Source of the DNA: Flavobacterium bernardetii
GTDB lineage: Bacteria > Bacteroidota > Bacteroidia > Flavobacteriales > Flavobacteriaceae
Assembly (NCBI RefSeq): GCF_011305415.1
Contig: NZ_JAANOQ010000002.1
Location: 117,090 to 181,089, forward strand
DNA: 64,000 nucleotides
Reading direction: 5' to 3'
Shown here: one piece after another, positions 8,201-16,650 of the stretch
How positions within the stretch are numbered: position 1 is the first letter of the stretch
How the letters are laid out: every line of letters begins with the position of its first letter
Translations under genes and position numbers: made by a program
The notes under the pieces: model-generated
Database searches by the model: none
Seen by the model: only the letters and a program-made list of their open reading frames with translations
What the model was told of the DNA's origin: nothing

Positions 8201-8702
8201 AGGTGCTCTTGCAGCGACTCCTGGTCCGGGCGGAATAATAATGGCTGCAATTGTTGGAGCTTTTGGAGCTTTGCAAATTGCTACAATTGCCCGGCAGCCT
8301 TTACCTGATAAAGGATATAAAACAGGAGGTTTTACAACTCGAGGTAATAAAAATGAAATTGCAGGAGTTACACATAAAGACGAATATGTCATTCCTGCAG
8401 ATGTTCTTTATGATAATGATCCAGCAATGCCTAGCATTATGGAATATGTGGAAGGAAAACGTACAGGAAAAATTAAACCAGGATCTCAATCTTCAGATAA
8501 TATTGATTTAGGTTCTGCAGGTGGTCAATCTTCAAATAATGAATTGTTTTTAGCAAAAGTTATCGAGCGAAACTCAAATCTTTTACAAAAAATTCTAGAA
8601 GAAGGAATTGCAGCGTGGTTGGAACTTGATTTACCAACGGCAAAAAGAATTAGAAAAAAACTTCAAGAGTTAGAAATAATCGAAAAATTAAGAAAAAAAT
8701 GA
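5205..8702 (+). CDS. Phage tail tape measure protein
   Basis: This 1165-residue protein has the layout of siphophage tape measure proteins, which set tail length and take part in DNA injection. It has an N-terminal coiled coil (about 1-100), a hydrophobic segment (GLAFVSTPIGAVIAGLVVLG, about 135-155), more hydrophobic helices at about 440-520, and a long charged coiled coil (about 590-870). The C-terminal part has alanine/glycine-rich hydrophobic stretches (SGALAATPGPGGIIMAAIVG) and the motif GGFTTRGNKNEIAGVTHKDE-YVIP, often seen at the end of Bacteroidetes tape measure proteins. It is the longest gene in the window. Its stop overlaps the next start (ATGA). Confidence 0.9.
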   Translation: MAGENVNRRLNIYINDREVTNSLTGVTREMSKVRAQMRGLNKGAEDYQEQLDKLNKEYQDLEEVQSQFKKDIYGVKKGFDDTKKSAEEMTGELDAAGSAFGNLWEGLKTGNMKQAQEGLNGLKTGLQESAKAGLAFVSTPIGAVIAGLVVLGASVKALWDYNAGLTEMNNKLSSLGVSSQELSKVRSEVAATAETFGKEFDEIAEKANSLAKTYGISMTEANDIIAQGLANGGAQNGEFLNSLGEYDEFFAKAGYSAKQFVDVINTGYDLGIYDDKLPDALKEADLSLKEQTKSTRDALINAFGASFTNDILQKVRTGEMTTKEALDAIAVKSQEVGLSQQQQAQLTADVFRGAGEDAGGAQKILDAVAQSAKRNMSESAKATDDLRLANERLNEAQAELFEIDGFGDTWTKIKTAGIDAFAAFLEGIAEFKTDIQPIIDLVSIVFANAWEGIKFTVSNAFEIIGGYFKFFGNIIKTGINVITKLFKGDFGGALDAATDGLKNAAKIIGNVFIGLKNNLLTALSNIIENVAPMLEALGLDVDKIKKKLESWKSQKFELKGEVKVKGTRDPGNPEGNTKTKETTKDNGNADEKSDALKRAEAAKKAAEERKKLLEAQAKEREALDKQLLATQRAFQDAQLDLMADGYEKEKAKINLEHDRKIEDLRSHLFKESELKDLQNQIDAAKNSGNNNEAQRLQALLNQKLEINKAYNDSIVASEQTRNLKIAQLQEKYLAEEFKKEQEVHARQLKNLQTQQNYELNGITSLKEAKALLSETMSSDELKRVTTLEQAKKLIKEQHLKEQYEMEKANLEKIATQIQALMALDAQSGFQLFSDEERDAVLKNLEEVQNKISGLKKPPESEEGPKTFDNAANTGVDILGFDAGKWEALFDGLDTFAEKLTAVQMVAGALKQAFNAYFAFMEAGENRTLQKFQKSTDAKKRALADQLEKGYITQEVYNARIAQADEELNRKKADLEYKQAKRKRAMAIVEAIINTAQAISGALAATPGPGGIIMAAIVGAFGALQIATIARQPLPDKGYKTGGFTTRGNKNEIAGVTHKDEYVIPADVLYDNDPAMPSIMEYVEGKRTGKIKPGSQSSDNIDLGSAGGQSSNNELFLAKVIERNSNLLQKILEEGIAAWLELDLPTAKRIRKKLQELEIIEKLRKK

Positions 8703-9091
8703 GTGTAATATATTACCAAAAATTCTCTGAAAATGAAGTGTTTGCAGATCCTCTTTTAAACACTTCATTAAATCAATTGTTTACATTATTGATTAATATT
8801 CTTACTGAAGATATTGTTATTCCGAACTTAATAATTACTGGAGATGTTGCACAAATTATGCAAGGAGTAGATTTGACTACTACAACTGCAGCTGTGGAAT
8901 TAATAACCGATAATAAAGAGATTTTTAATTGCATAAAAAGTGGTTATAGTAATTTAAATGTATCTCAAGTAATTGTTAATGATGCCAAAGTAACCATGGT
9001 AATAAATGAAAAATTAATAATTGTAAATTTTAATCCTGTTAAAGTTGAATCTTTTGACATTTACGGGATTTATGTGAAATCAGTTAAATAA
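8699..9091 (+). CDS. Phage tail-region protein of unknown function
   Basis: A 130-residue protein starting inside the last codons of the tape measure gene (4-bp overlap). It is rich in I, V and N with alternating hydrophobic strands. A stretch at about 45-85 (ITGDVAQIMQGVDLTTTTAA) faintly recalls a nucleotidyltransferase fold, but the metal-binding aspartates of that fold are not evident, so I do not assert it. By position a distal tail or tail-initiator role is plausible. Confidence 0.6.
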   Translation: MSVIYYQKFSENEVFADPLLNTSLNQLFTLLINILTEDIVIPNLIITGDVAQIMQGVDLTTTTAAVELITDNKEIFNCIKSGYSNLNVSQVIVNDAKVTMVINEKLIIVNFNPVKVESFDIYGIYVKSVK

Positions 9092-9096
9092 ATAAT

Positions 9097-11271
9097 ATGT
9101 CAATAGTTGTATCAAATAATAGCGGAAATGTTTCTAATACAGTTAATTCTGCAACTACAATTTTTTGGGAATGGACTCCTTCATCGGTCTTTAAAAGAGT
9201 CTGGAAGGTTGGAACACCTTTTTTTAATTCTACTCCAATAAAAGTTAGAATTCCGGCTTATGAATTAATGCCGGCATATACGGGTTATACATCTTTTTTA
9301 TTACATATAAATGTAGATTGTGGTTCTGCAGCGCAATGGGTTCAAGTTGGTGGTGGTTCTGTTCATGTAGGTTCTATTGGAACTCCAGTTACTGAGGGTG
9401 GTTTAACTTTTTACGAGAAAACAATTAGTTATCCTTTTGTTAATTTTCATTTATTATCATTAGGTACATATTTCGCAACAGCAATTTATAAAATATCAGC
9501 AATTAATCCTGCAACAAATGTTCGTGAAGATATTATTTCACAAGGAATGTATTTTCAATTAGAAGTTGTAAATACTGATGTTGAATTTTTAGATTACACT
9601 TGGGATTTGATGCTTATTAATTATTTGTATTATTCTTATAATTTAAGTGGAGTTCTTCCTGCAGCAAAAAACGTTTTTGTTTACCATAATGTTCCTTTTA
9701 CTGTTGCCGTTAGTGATCCTTTATTACTTTATACTGTAACAGCAGCAACTAATTATTCAAAGCTAGAACTGTCTTTTGATTCAGGGATTTCAGGTTTATC
9801 AATTGGTATTCATAATTTCACAGCTACTTTAAATTACGGAACTGGACTTTCAAAAGTGGTTAACATACAGCTTGAAATATTTAATGATCCTTCAGCTTTT
9901 TATGTAAATCCAACTGATGTTACTTTTGAAGTTTACAGAAATGCTACAGCTCCAGTTCCAATAGTTGTTAATACAATATCTCCAACACCTTGGAATATCA
10001 ACACGGCATTGCCGGAATGGTTGGGTGTTTCTCAAAACAGTGGTTCTGGAACAACTGATGTGTTCCTTCAGGCATTAAACTATAATCATTTACCTGCAGG
10101 TAATTATAATTTTAATTTAGAATTTACAAATGATACCGAGACTAAAACAGTTCAGGTGCATTTAATTCTTCATGATTTTGTAACTTATCCATTTGTTCCT
10201 GGTAAATTGTTTTTTACTCAAGATTTAGATTACCTTGATTTTAATTCAGATGAAGTGGATCCAACTTTTATTGAAATTGAACTGGGAATTAAAATTTTCA
10301 GTTTGAATTTATATGAAGAAATTCCATATACAAGACAATATAAACTGCCATTGTTTAAAGGAATCGGAGATTTCCACATTGGAACTATTATTCATCAGTT
10401 ACTTGAAGAAATTGAAAACTTACAGGATGTTGTTCCTTTGCGAGAAGGAAATTACACAAAACTGCAATATGCTCCAGCTGAAGTTTCAGTTTCTTTTGTT
10501 CAAAAAAATTATACTAGTGATGATGTTATCCGTTCAGGATCCATTGATTTAATCAAATTCATCAAAGGCCATAAACCTTATGTTACAGAAAATCAATTGT
10601 CTTTATTAACGGTGATGCAACAAGAGGTTAGTAGAATTACACCTAAATCTGTAATTGGAATTGCTTTCACTCATTTGGGAAACCCACTAATTCGAGTTTT
10701 TAAAAACGGAAATTTAATTGAAGAAACGAATGTGCTTTCTTTTGCATCAGTTCCTGAAAAAATAATTTATTCTTATTTCCGTTTTGACAATAATTTCCGT
10801 TTTGGTGATACAATAGAAATTCAGGTTCTTAATAATTTGGAAACTAGAATTCAAAGATTTTTAGTGTTAGCTGAAGGTTATGACAGTACTTACTTCTTAT
10901 TTGAAAATGATAATGGAGTAATTGAACCGTTCGAATTTTCAGGAAGAGTACGTGTAAACAATGCTTACACTCATATTACCAATAAGGTTTTTGCTAAATT
11001 ATTTGAAAGAAATAAAAAAGTTGATTCTTCAAACAATCAATCGTTGATAATTAATACTGGCCAATTGTTGCCTTCAGATCATAAAATAATTGATACGATA
11101 ATAAAAAGCAAAAAAGTATGGTGTGCATTTAATGATCCTTCAGGAAGATATTTATTGGTAGATTCTACTTCTACTAAAATGACTCCTTCAGATACATTTA
11201 AAGAAGATAATAGTTATGATGTTGAATTTAATATTTTAGAAGACGCTAATGCTACAGTTTATCCACAATGA
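9097..11271 (+). CDS. Large phage tail/baseplate protein with Ig/BACON-like repeats
   Basis: The 724-residue protein is beta-rich. After an N-terminal beta domain it shows two successive domains (about 195-265 and 268-365) with the pattern of BACON/Ig-like modules. The second begins FYVNPTDVTFEVYRNAT and contains PWNINTALPEWLGVSQNSGS, matching the P-x-W-L-x-V-S-x-x-S-G core of BACON domains, then AGNYNFNLEF. BACON domains are thought to bind carbohydrate or mucin, so these may help the virion adhere to hosts or surfaces. The C-terminal half (about 370-724) is of unknown fold. The gene overlaps the next one by 23 bp. Confidence 0.65.
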   Translation: MSIVVSNNSGNVSNTVNSATTIFWEWTPSSVFKRVWKVGTPFFNSTPIKVRIPAYELMPAYTGYTSFLLHINVDCGSAAQWVQVGGGSVHVGSIGTPVTEGGLTFYEKTISYPFVNFHLLSLGTYFATAIYKISAINPATNVREDIISQGMYFQLEVVNTDVEFLDYTWDLMLINYLYYSYNLSGVLPAAKNVFVYHNVPFTVAVSDPLLLYTVTAATNYSKLELSFDSGISGLSIGIHNFTATLNYGTGLSKVVNIQLEIFNDPSAFYVNPTDVTFEVYRNATAPVPIVVNTISPTPWNINTALPEWLGVSQNSGSGTTDVFLQALNYNHLPAGNYNFNLEFTNDTETKTVQVHLILHDFVTYPFVPGKLFFTQDLDYLDFNSDEVDPTFIEIELGIKIFSLNLYEEIPYTRQYKLPLFKGIGDFHIGTIIHQLLEEIENLQDVVPLREGNYTKLQYAPAEVSVSFVQKNYTSDDVIRSGSIDLIKFIKGHKPYVTENQLSLLTVMQQEVSRITPKSVIGIAFTHLGNPLIRVFKNGNLIEETNVLSFASVPEKIIYSYFRFDNNFRFGDTIEIQVLNNLETRIQRFLVLAEGYDSTYFLFENDNGVIEPFEFSGRVRVNNAYTHITNKVFAKLFERNKKVDSSNNQSLIINTGQLLPSDHKIIDTIIKSKKVWCAFNDPSGRYLLVDSTSTKMTPSDTFKEDNSYDVEFNILEDANATVYPQ

Positions 11272-13198
11272 TTTTAAAATAGATATATCTCACTTAAAAA
11301 TTACTTTTAACAGCGAGAATATTTGGTTTAAAACAGAAATTAATTCAGATTATTCATTTCCTTTTAATATTCCATGGAATGAATGGGCTAAAATTTCAAA
11401 CTCAATTCATTATAATGCAGTTGATGGATTAGTAAAATTTGAAGGAAAGTTATATCGAGATGGCATGTTGAATTCTGCTACTTTGAAAGTCCAGGAGACA
11501 AAAGGAAAATTTGTGTCATGTATGATTTATTCAGGATTCGAGGGTTTTACGGTTTTTGATAAACAATTGAAGGATTTACCTCTTGATAATTTTGTGGTTT
11601 CAAATATTAAAACTCATGCTTTGAGTGTGATTACGCAAGATTATCCAGCGGTTTCACATAATTTTCCTATGATTCATACGGACAAATATGATCCGGAAAG
11701 CCCTGAATTTTATCAATTTGAAAAAATATTAAATAAATATGTAGATGGAAGCTTTGTTGAGAGTGATTTAGCACCAGGAACAAATACTGATCGTATTAAA
11801 AATATCATGCAGCCACTTCCTTATTTACTTCATGTTGTTAAAAAAGGATTTGAAGCTGATGGTTACGACCTACAAGGTGATATTATGAATATAACAGATT
11901 TTCAAAAAGCTTTAATTTGTCGTGATGGAGATTATTTTGAAAAAACAGGAAAAGGAGATGAAATTCCATTTAAAATAGAAGTTGGTGATTATGTTTCTAC
12001 AGATCCTTTAGTTCCAATTGATAATTATCCTTTCAGTGTCGAAGTGGTTAATTTCTTCAAAGAAATTGTAATTGAAAAAAAAGGTGATTATTTGTTATTT
12101 GGACAAACAAAATCAGTACAAGTGAAAAGGTTTAAAAACCCACTCCCTTTTCTTTTTATTACTGATTTAAGATATAAAATTACCAAAATAAGTGGTGGAG
12201 TTACTACTACTATTTTGAATTATGTTAAAAATGCTGATACCGATTTAACAAGTGGTAGTCTTAGTTCTTATTATTGGACACATCCAACTAAAAACATTGA
12301 TATAGCTGTATCTTTTGAAGCTGGAGATATTTTACGATTTGAAAAAAAAGAGGCTATACGAAATTCAACATTCTTTCCTCCTTCTGCAGATTATCCTTAT
12401 ACAATTGATATGAAAGTCATTCCTTTAAGATATAGGAATCCTGATAATTCTCCTATACTTTCCATTTTAGACAGAAACAAAGTGAATTTAACACAGGTTG
12501 TTCCTGATATGACATTTGGGGAATTGATTGAAAGATTAATGGTTTGGAAAAAATTAGACATGACTCCAGTTGGCAATGTTGTTTACATGAATTACGTTGT
12601 TAATCAGCTTGATAGAAATCAAGCTATAAAACTATCAGAAAAAGAAGTCGAAGAACCATTAATTACAAATAATGATTCGAGATCGTATGAATTATTTTTT
12701 GCTGATGGAAAAACTCATGAAACATATAAGTATGATTCTGCTTATATTGATTCAGATGGCATTATTATAAATGATTATCAAACTAAAAAAGATACAATTC
12801 AGATATCAATTGATGCTTTGCCTTATCCTGTAGTTCAAAGAACCGAAATAAAGACTGCATTTGCTTTTGATGATGAAATTAGTAAATTAAGACTTGTGTT
12901 TTATAACGGAATTTCTTTGGATGATGACGAAGAGCCTGAAATTCCTGTTTGTTATGAGAATTCAAACATGCTTATTCCAAAAATTTGTGAAAATGATTAT
13001 AAAGACTGGCTAAATTTTCTAATTAATTCAAAAACATATCAATGGGATTTTATTATGTCGGTTGAAAAATTTAGAGAAATCACAGCACAGTCTTTAATAT
13101 ATGCTTATAATAACTATCATATTTTCACAGAAATTGAACAAGAAAGGATTAATCACATGTATTGGAAAATTTCTGCAAAAACAGAAACTTTAGTCTAA
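11249..13198 (+). CDS. Phage tail/baseplate protein of unknown function
   Basis: A 649-residue mostly beta protein with many aromatic residues and no signal peptide (opening LQFIHNDFKIDISHLKITF). The first 23 bp overlap the previous gene and the last 9 bp overlap the convergent integrase gene. Its size and place at the end of the tail module after the tape measure gene fit a baseplate hub or distal tail protein. There are no visible enzymatic motifs. With the preceding protein it probably forms the tip of a siphophage-like tail. Confidence 0.6.
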   Translation: MLQFIHNDFKIDISHLKITFNSENIWFKTEINSDYSFPFNIPWNEWAKISNSIHYNAVDGLVKFEGKLYRDGMLNSATLKVQETKGKFVSCMIYSGFEGFTVFDKQLKDLPLDNFVVSNIKTHALSVITQDYPAVSHNFPMIHTDKYDPESPEFYQFEKILNKYVDGSFVESDLAPGTNTDRIKNIMQPLPYLLHVVKKGFEADGYDLQGDIMNITDFQKALICRDGDYFEKTGKGDEIPFKIEVGDYVSTDPLVPIDNYPFSVEVVNFFKEIVIEKKGDYLLFGQTKSVQVKRFKNPLPFLFITDLRYKITKISGGVTTTILNYVKNADTDLTSGSLSSYYWTHPTKNIDIAVSFEAGDILRFEKKEAIRNSTFFPPSADYPYTIDMKVIPLRYRNPDNSPILSILDRNKVNLTQVVPDMTFGELIERLMVWKKLDMTPVGNVVYMNYVVNQLDRNQAIKLSEKEVEEPLITNNDSRSYELFFADGKTHETYKYDSAYIDSDGIIINDYQTKKDTIQISIDALPYPVVQRTEIKTAFAFDDEISKLRLVFYNGISLDDDEEPEIPVCYENSNMLIPKICENDYKDWLNFLINSKTYQWDFIMSVEKFREITAQSLIYAYNNYHIFTEIEQERINHMYWKISAKTETLV

Positions 13199-14389
13199 AT
13201 TCATATTATCCATAAATTGTATTTCTTTATCCTGGTCCTCTTGCAATATAGTAACGTAAATCATAGTTTCTTTAATATTGCTGTGGGCTAGGATTTTTTG
13301 TAAAACTTCTACTTTTCCACCTTGTTTTAAATAGTTTGTAGCGAATGTGTGTCTTGCAACGTGAAAAGTTACTATTTTATTAATATTCCGGTCTTTACAA
13401 ATATCTTTCAAAATTCTGTTAATGTATTGATCTGTAAATTTTGTTACTAGCATTTCTGGACATGCTTCAAGTATTTGTAAAGCATATTTATTAAGCTTTA
13501 CATTTTGATTCTTTTTAGTTTTTATAGATGTGAATTTAAGAGCTCCATCAACTATATTTTTTAATTCTATTTGTTGCATGTCCGAAATTCTTAATCCAGT
13601 AAAGCAGGATGTTAAAAATAAAGCTAACGGAATTCGGTAAGTTTCATTAATAAATTCAGAATGGAAATATCTGTTAAGCTTCTTTAATTCCTCTTCATTT
13701 AAATAGTTCCGATTTCCATTTGTAGATCCTATTTTTATAGCTCTAATGTTTAAAGGCATTTTTATGCCGGCTTCTTCAGCAATTTTCAAGTATTTTTTCA
13801 GAACCTTTAAATTTGAATTTATACTTGTTGCGAGCATTTTTCTTTTGATCATGAATGCTTTAAATTTTAAAATCACATCAAAATCTAAATCAGTAAACAT
13901 TACTCGAGGTTTAAATTCTCTAAATTTTTTCAGTACACTTTTCTCTTTTTTGTGTGTATTCTTATGAACTATTTCTTTTTGTAGATCTAATTGAGAGGAC
14001 CAGAACGCTACAAAGTCAATTCTCGGGATTCCGTGATGAAATTCATATACAAAGTTTTCTACAGTCAAAAATCGTTCACTTAGTCTGTAAGTAGTTTTGA
14101 TGGCAGTTATTTTACTTTCAATGTTTTCTAAAATAAGATTAAGATCCTGACTTTTTTGTGAATTATCAGTCATTCTGCTTTTATCCTGGTTCCAGTTTTT
14201 TGGATTAGCGTACAAACCTAGCGGAATTCTTTCAAGCTCATTTTTGTGGTTGACTTTTAAATACAATAAAGCTTCTCCTTCTTTATTGATGTAGTTTCGA
14301 AGTGTAAATTTATGTTTCATTGGCACAAATAATTTTTTTGTGCTAATTTGTGTGTCGAAAATGTCGGTTTTGGTGTTTAAAATTCTCAT
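13190..14389 (-). CDS. Tyrosine recombinase, prophage integrase
   Basis: The 399-residue protein has an N-terminal arm-binding domain (about 25-95), a SAM-like core-binding domain (about 105-205) and a C-terminal catalytic domain. Catalytic residues can be read as R267 in CFTGLRIS, H343 and R346 in HVARHTF, H369 in LAHSN and the nucleophile Y378 in TMIYVTI. It would insert and excise the phage at the neighbouring tRNA-Phe gene, whose 3' end is 83 bp from the integrase start and on the same strand. ATG 14389 is used; M24 is a possible shorter start. It points against the tail genes and overlaps the last by 9 bp. Confidence 0.92.
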   Translation of the reverse strand: MRILNTKTDIFDTQISTKKLFVPMKHKFTLRNYINKEGEALLYLKVNHKNELERIPLGLYANPKNWNQDKSRMTDNSQKSQDLNLILENIESKITAIKTTYRLSERFLTVENFVYEFHHGIPRIDFVAFWSSQLDLQKEIVHKNTHKKEKSVLKKFREFKPRVMFTDLDFDVILKFKAFMIKRKMLATSINSNLKVLKKYLKIAEEAGIKMPLNIRAIKIGSTNGNRNYLNEEELKKLNRYFHSEFINETYRIPLALFLTSCFTGLRISDMQQIELKNIVDGALKFTSIKTKKNQNVKLNKYALQILEACPEMLVTKFTDQYINRILKDICKDRNINKIVTFHVARHTFATNYLKQGGKVEVLQKILAHSNIKETMIYVTILQEDQDKEIQFMDNMNLD

Positions 14390-14413
14390 GTTTATAAAAT
14401 TAAATTAATAAAA

Positions 14414-14455
14414 AAGCGCACAGTTCTCAGGGGTTAACCTGCTTGCTGTGCGCTT
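14414..14455 (-). terminator. Terminator between tRNA-Phe and integrase
   Basis: Read on the minus strand, a perfect 10-bp stem (AAGCGCACAG with CTGTGCGCTT) encloses 22 nt and runs into a T tract. It lies 17 nt downstream of the tRNA-Phe 3' end and 24 bp before the integrase start. The loop contains GGTTAACC, and TTCTCA/TGAGAA (14424-14429, 14455-14460) could form an alternative hairpin. Confidence 0.65.
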
Positions 14456-14471
14456 GAGAATTTTAAAAAAG

Positions 14472-14544
14472 TGGTACCTCCAGGGATCGAACCAGGGACA
14501 CATGGATTTTCAGTCCATTGCTCTACCATCTGAGCTAAGGTACC
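14472..14544 (-). tRNA. tRNA-Phe (GAA)
   Basis: On the minus strand a 73-nt cloverleaf can be folded. The acceptor stem is GGTACCT/AGGTACC, the D arm GCTC...GAGC, the anticodon arm ATGGA-CTGAAAA-TCCAT with anticodon GAA, and the T loop TTCGATC has a stem with one T-T mismatch. The discriminator is A, and CCA is not encoded. The gene lies beside a phage integrase with its 3' end facing the prophage, so it is the likely attachment site and must have been restored on integration. The second attachment copy would be beyond the left edge. Confidence 0.95.
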
Positions 14545-14582
14545 TTGAATAAATAAGTAATATTACTTCCTTATTGCGGGTG

Positions 14583-14590
14583 CAAATATA
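14583..14590 (-). promoter_or_regulatory. Candidate promoter -7 box of tRNA-Phe
   Basis: On the minus strand this reads TATATTTG, a TAnnTTTG box, 38 bp upstream of the mature tRNA 5' end. It is divergent from the coaX promoter. Confidence 0.55.
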
Positions 14591-14639
14591 GAACCATTTT
14601 TATATTTTCCAAAATAAAAAATAAAAAAAATCAATTTCG

Positions 14640-14647
14640 TACATTTG
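14640..14647 (+). promoter_or_regulatory. Candidate promoter -7 box of coaX
   Basis: TACATTTG fits TAnnTTTG, 18 bp before the coaX ATG at 14666. Confidence 0.55.
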
Positions 14648-14665
14648 CAATTCTAATATTCTGAT

Positions 14666-15400
14666 ATGATACTTACAATTGATGTAGGGAATACAAACAT
14701 CAAAGTCGCTGTTTTTAAACAGGTTAACTTGGTTGAGAAGTTTGTTTTTCAAAAAAATGAGCTTAAAAATAATTTTAAAAATATTTTAAAAAAATATCCA
14801 GATTGTACAAATTCAGTGCTTTCTTCTGTGGGAAAACTGGATGAAACAGATATTTTGTGGTTAAAAAGTCATTTGAATTTGCTTGAAATAAGTCATGCTT
14901 CCACTTTTCCGTTCAAAAATCTATATGGTTCTCCAAAAACTTTAGGTGTAGACAGGATGGTTTTGGCTGCAGGAGCAGTTTTGTTGTATCCGAACCAAAA
15001 TACGTTGATTATAGATGCAGGAACTTGTGTGACTTATGATTTTGTGACTAATAAGAAGGAGTATTTAGGAGGAGCCATCTCTCCTGGTTTGCGTTTGCGA
15101 TATGAATCACTTCATAATTTTACTGCAAAACTTCCTTTATTAACAAAAAAATACCCTGAAAGTTTTATTGGTAACAATACAGAAGAAGCCATTCATTCAG
15201 GGGTAGTAAATGGTTTGTGTAACGAAATTGAAGGCTTTCTTTCCGGATATTCTGTTAAAAACGAACAATTTACAATAATTTTAACAGGCGGAGACGCTAA
15301 TTTTTTGGCTAATCGATTAAAAAGTGTCATATTTGCCGATGAAAATTTCTTATTAAAAAGTTTACAACAATTATACACTTACAGTTTACAAAATGATTAA
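14666..15400 (+). CDS. coaX: Type III pantothenate kinase
   Basis: CoaX phosphorylates pantothenate with ATP, the first step of coenzyme A synthesis, in the cytosol. The 244-residue length fits the family. Visible motifs are the ATP phosphate loop DVGNTN (D6-N11), GVDR (94-97) that binds pantothenate, and the catalytic/phosphate region IDAGTCVTYD (D117, T120, D125) followed by GGAISPGL. The stop overlaps the start of an outer-membrane protein gene by 8 bp, and this order (coaX, outer-membrane protein, lptC, isomerase) suggests one operon from the promoter at 14640. Confidence 0.95.
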   Translation: MILTIDVGNTNIKVAVFKQVNLVEKFVFQKNELKNNFKNILKKYPDCTNSVLSSVGKLDETDILWLKSHLNLLEISHASTFPFKNLYGSPKTLGVDRMVLAAGAVLLYPNQNTLIIDAGTCVTYDFVTNKKEYLGGAISPGLRLRYESLHNFTAKLPLLTKKYPESFIGNNTEEAIHSGVVNGLCNEIEGFLSGYSVKNEQFTIILTGGDANFLANRLKSVIFADENFLLKSLQQLYTYSLQND

Positions 15401-16646
15401 AAAAATTGCCTTAATAGTTACTATACTACTTGCGAATTTCGGTTTTGCACAAGAAAACACACCTTCTCCATATTCTTTTTACGGAATTGGAAGTACTAAA
15501 TTTAAAGGAACAAACGATATTGTTAATACAGGAGGGATTAGTGTTTATTCTGATAGTACACACATTAATGTACTAAATCCAGCTTCATTTTCTAACCAAA
15601 TCGTAACAACTTTTCAAGTAGGTCTTACAAGTTCATTTTATAAATTGAATTCTGCTTCAAATACAGAGAAAGCACAAAAATCAACATTTGATTATTTGAT
15701 TATGGGTTTCCCTGTTTCAAAAAAATTGGGTGTTTCTGTTGGATTATTGCCACAAAGTTCAGTAGGTTATAGATTTGTGAATGACAATAGGTTAGGAGAT
15801 AACACTATTAGTAGATATATGGGAAGAGGTGGAGTTAGTAAAGTGTATTTAGGTTCTGGATATAAAATTAATTCTAAATTCAGTGTTGGTTTGGATGTGC
15901 AATATTTATTTGGTACTATAAATACAGAATCACAAAAATTTGAAAATAAAGTTCAACTTGGTACAAGAGAAATTAATGAATCGTCTTTGTCAGGTGTAGC
16001 TTTTAATGCAGGTTTTATATATAATACAAAACTAAATAGTAAATTAAATTTCACATCTAGTTTAGTTTATTCACCTGAAGCTAAATTAACATCTGATAAT
16101 AAAAGGTATATTTCTTTAATATCTTTATCGGATAATGGAACTGCAGTTCCAGTTACTTTGGATACAGAATTAAATGTGGTTGACACTAACCTTAATGTGC
16201 CTTCAAAATTAGCAATTGGTGCTGGTGTAGGAAACAGAAAATGGTTTGTTGGAGGAGATATTACTTTTTCAGGAACTGGAAGTCAAATTAATAGATTCGA
16301 CAATTATTCAAATGTATCATATGAAAATGCAACTAGAGTTGCTATTGGTGGTTTTATTATCCCAAAATTCGATTCATATAATAGTTATTTAGCAAGAATT
16401 ACTTATCGCGGTGGTTTCAAATTTGAAAATACAGGTTTAGTAATTAATAATTCTGCAATTAAAGATAGATCTGCAACTTTAGGTTTTGGATTCCCAATTA
16501 CTGGATCATTTTCTAGTTTAAATGTTGGTGCAGAATACGGAACAAGAGGAACTACAAGTAACGGATTGGTTAAAGAAGATTATTTTTCAATTAATATTGG
16601 ATTAATTTTCAATGATAAATGGTTTAGAAAAACATTATATAATTAA
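15393..16646 (+). CDS. Outer-membrane beta-barrel protein
   Basis: A signal peptide (MIKKIALIVTILLANFGFAQ, residues 1-20) leads into a 397-residue mature protein built from alternating amphipathic strands. It opens with NTPSPYSFYGIGSTKF and ends KWFRKTLYN, with aromatic residues at strand ends as in outer-membrane barrels. It may be of the FadL/PorV-like type, but I see no motif that names a substrate. It overlaps coaX by 8 bp and precedes lptC by 4 bp, so it is likely made together with the LPS export component. Confidence 0.75.
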   Translation: MIKKIALIVTILLANFGFAQENTPSPYSFYGIGSTKFKGTNDIVNTGGISVYSDSTHINVLNPASFSNQIVTTFQVGLTSSFYKLNSASNTEKAQKSTFDYLIMGFPVSKKLGVSVGLLPQSSVGYRFVNDNRLGDNTISRYMGRGGVSKVYLGSGYKINSKFSVGLDVQYLFGTINTESQKFENKVQLGTREINESSLSGVAFNAGFIYNTKLNSKLNFTSSLVYSPEAKLTSDNKRYISLISLSDNGTAVPVTLDTELNVVDTNLNVPSKLAIGAGVGNRKWFVGGDITFSGTGSQINRFDNYSNVSYENATRVAIGGFIIPKFDSYNSYLARITYRGGFKFENTGLVINNSAIKDRSATLGFGFPITGSFSSLNVGAEYGTRGTTSNGLVKEDYFSINIGLIFNDKWFRKTLYN

Positions 16647-16650
16647 TAAA

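Noticed and set aside
8699..9091. Nucleotidyltransferase-fold toxin after the tape measure gene
   Set aside because: Only a vague resemblance, the metal-binding aspartates are not evident, and the overlap with the tape measure gene points to a tail protein.
13190..14389. Integrative conjugative element rather than prophage
   Set aside because: Holin, endolysin and tape measure genes on the same side of the integrase indicate a phage, and no conjugation genes are seen.
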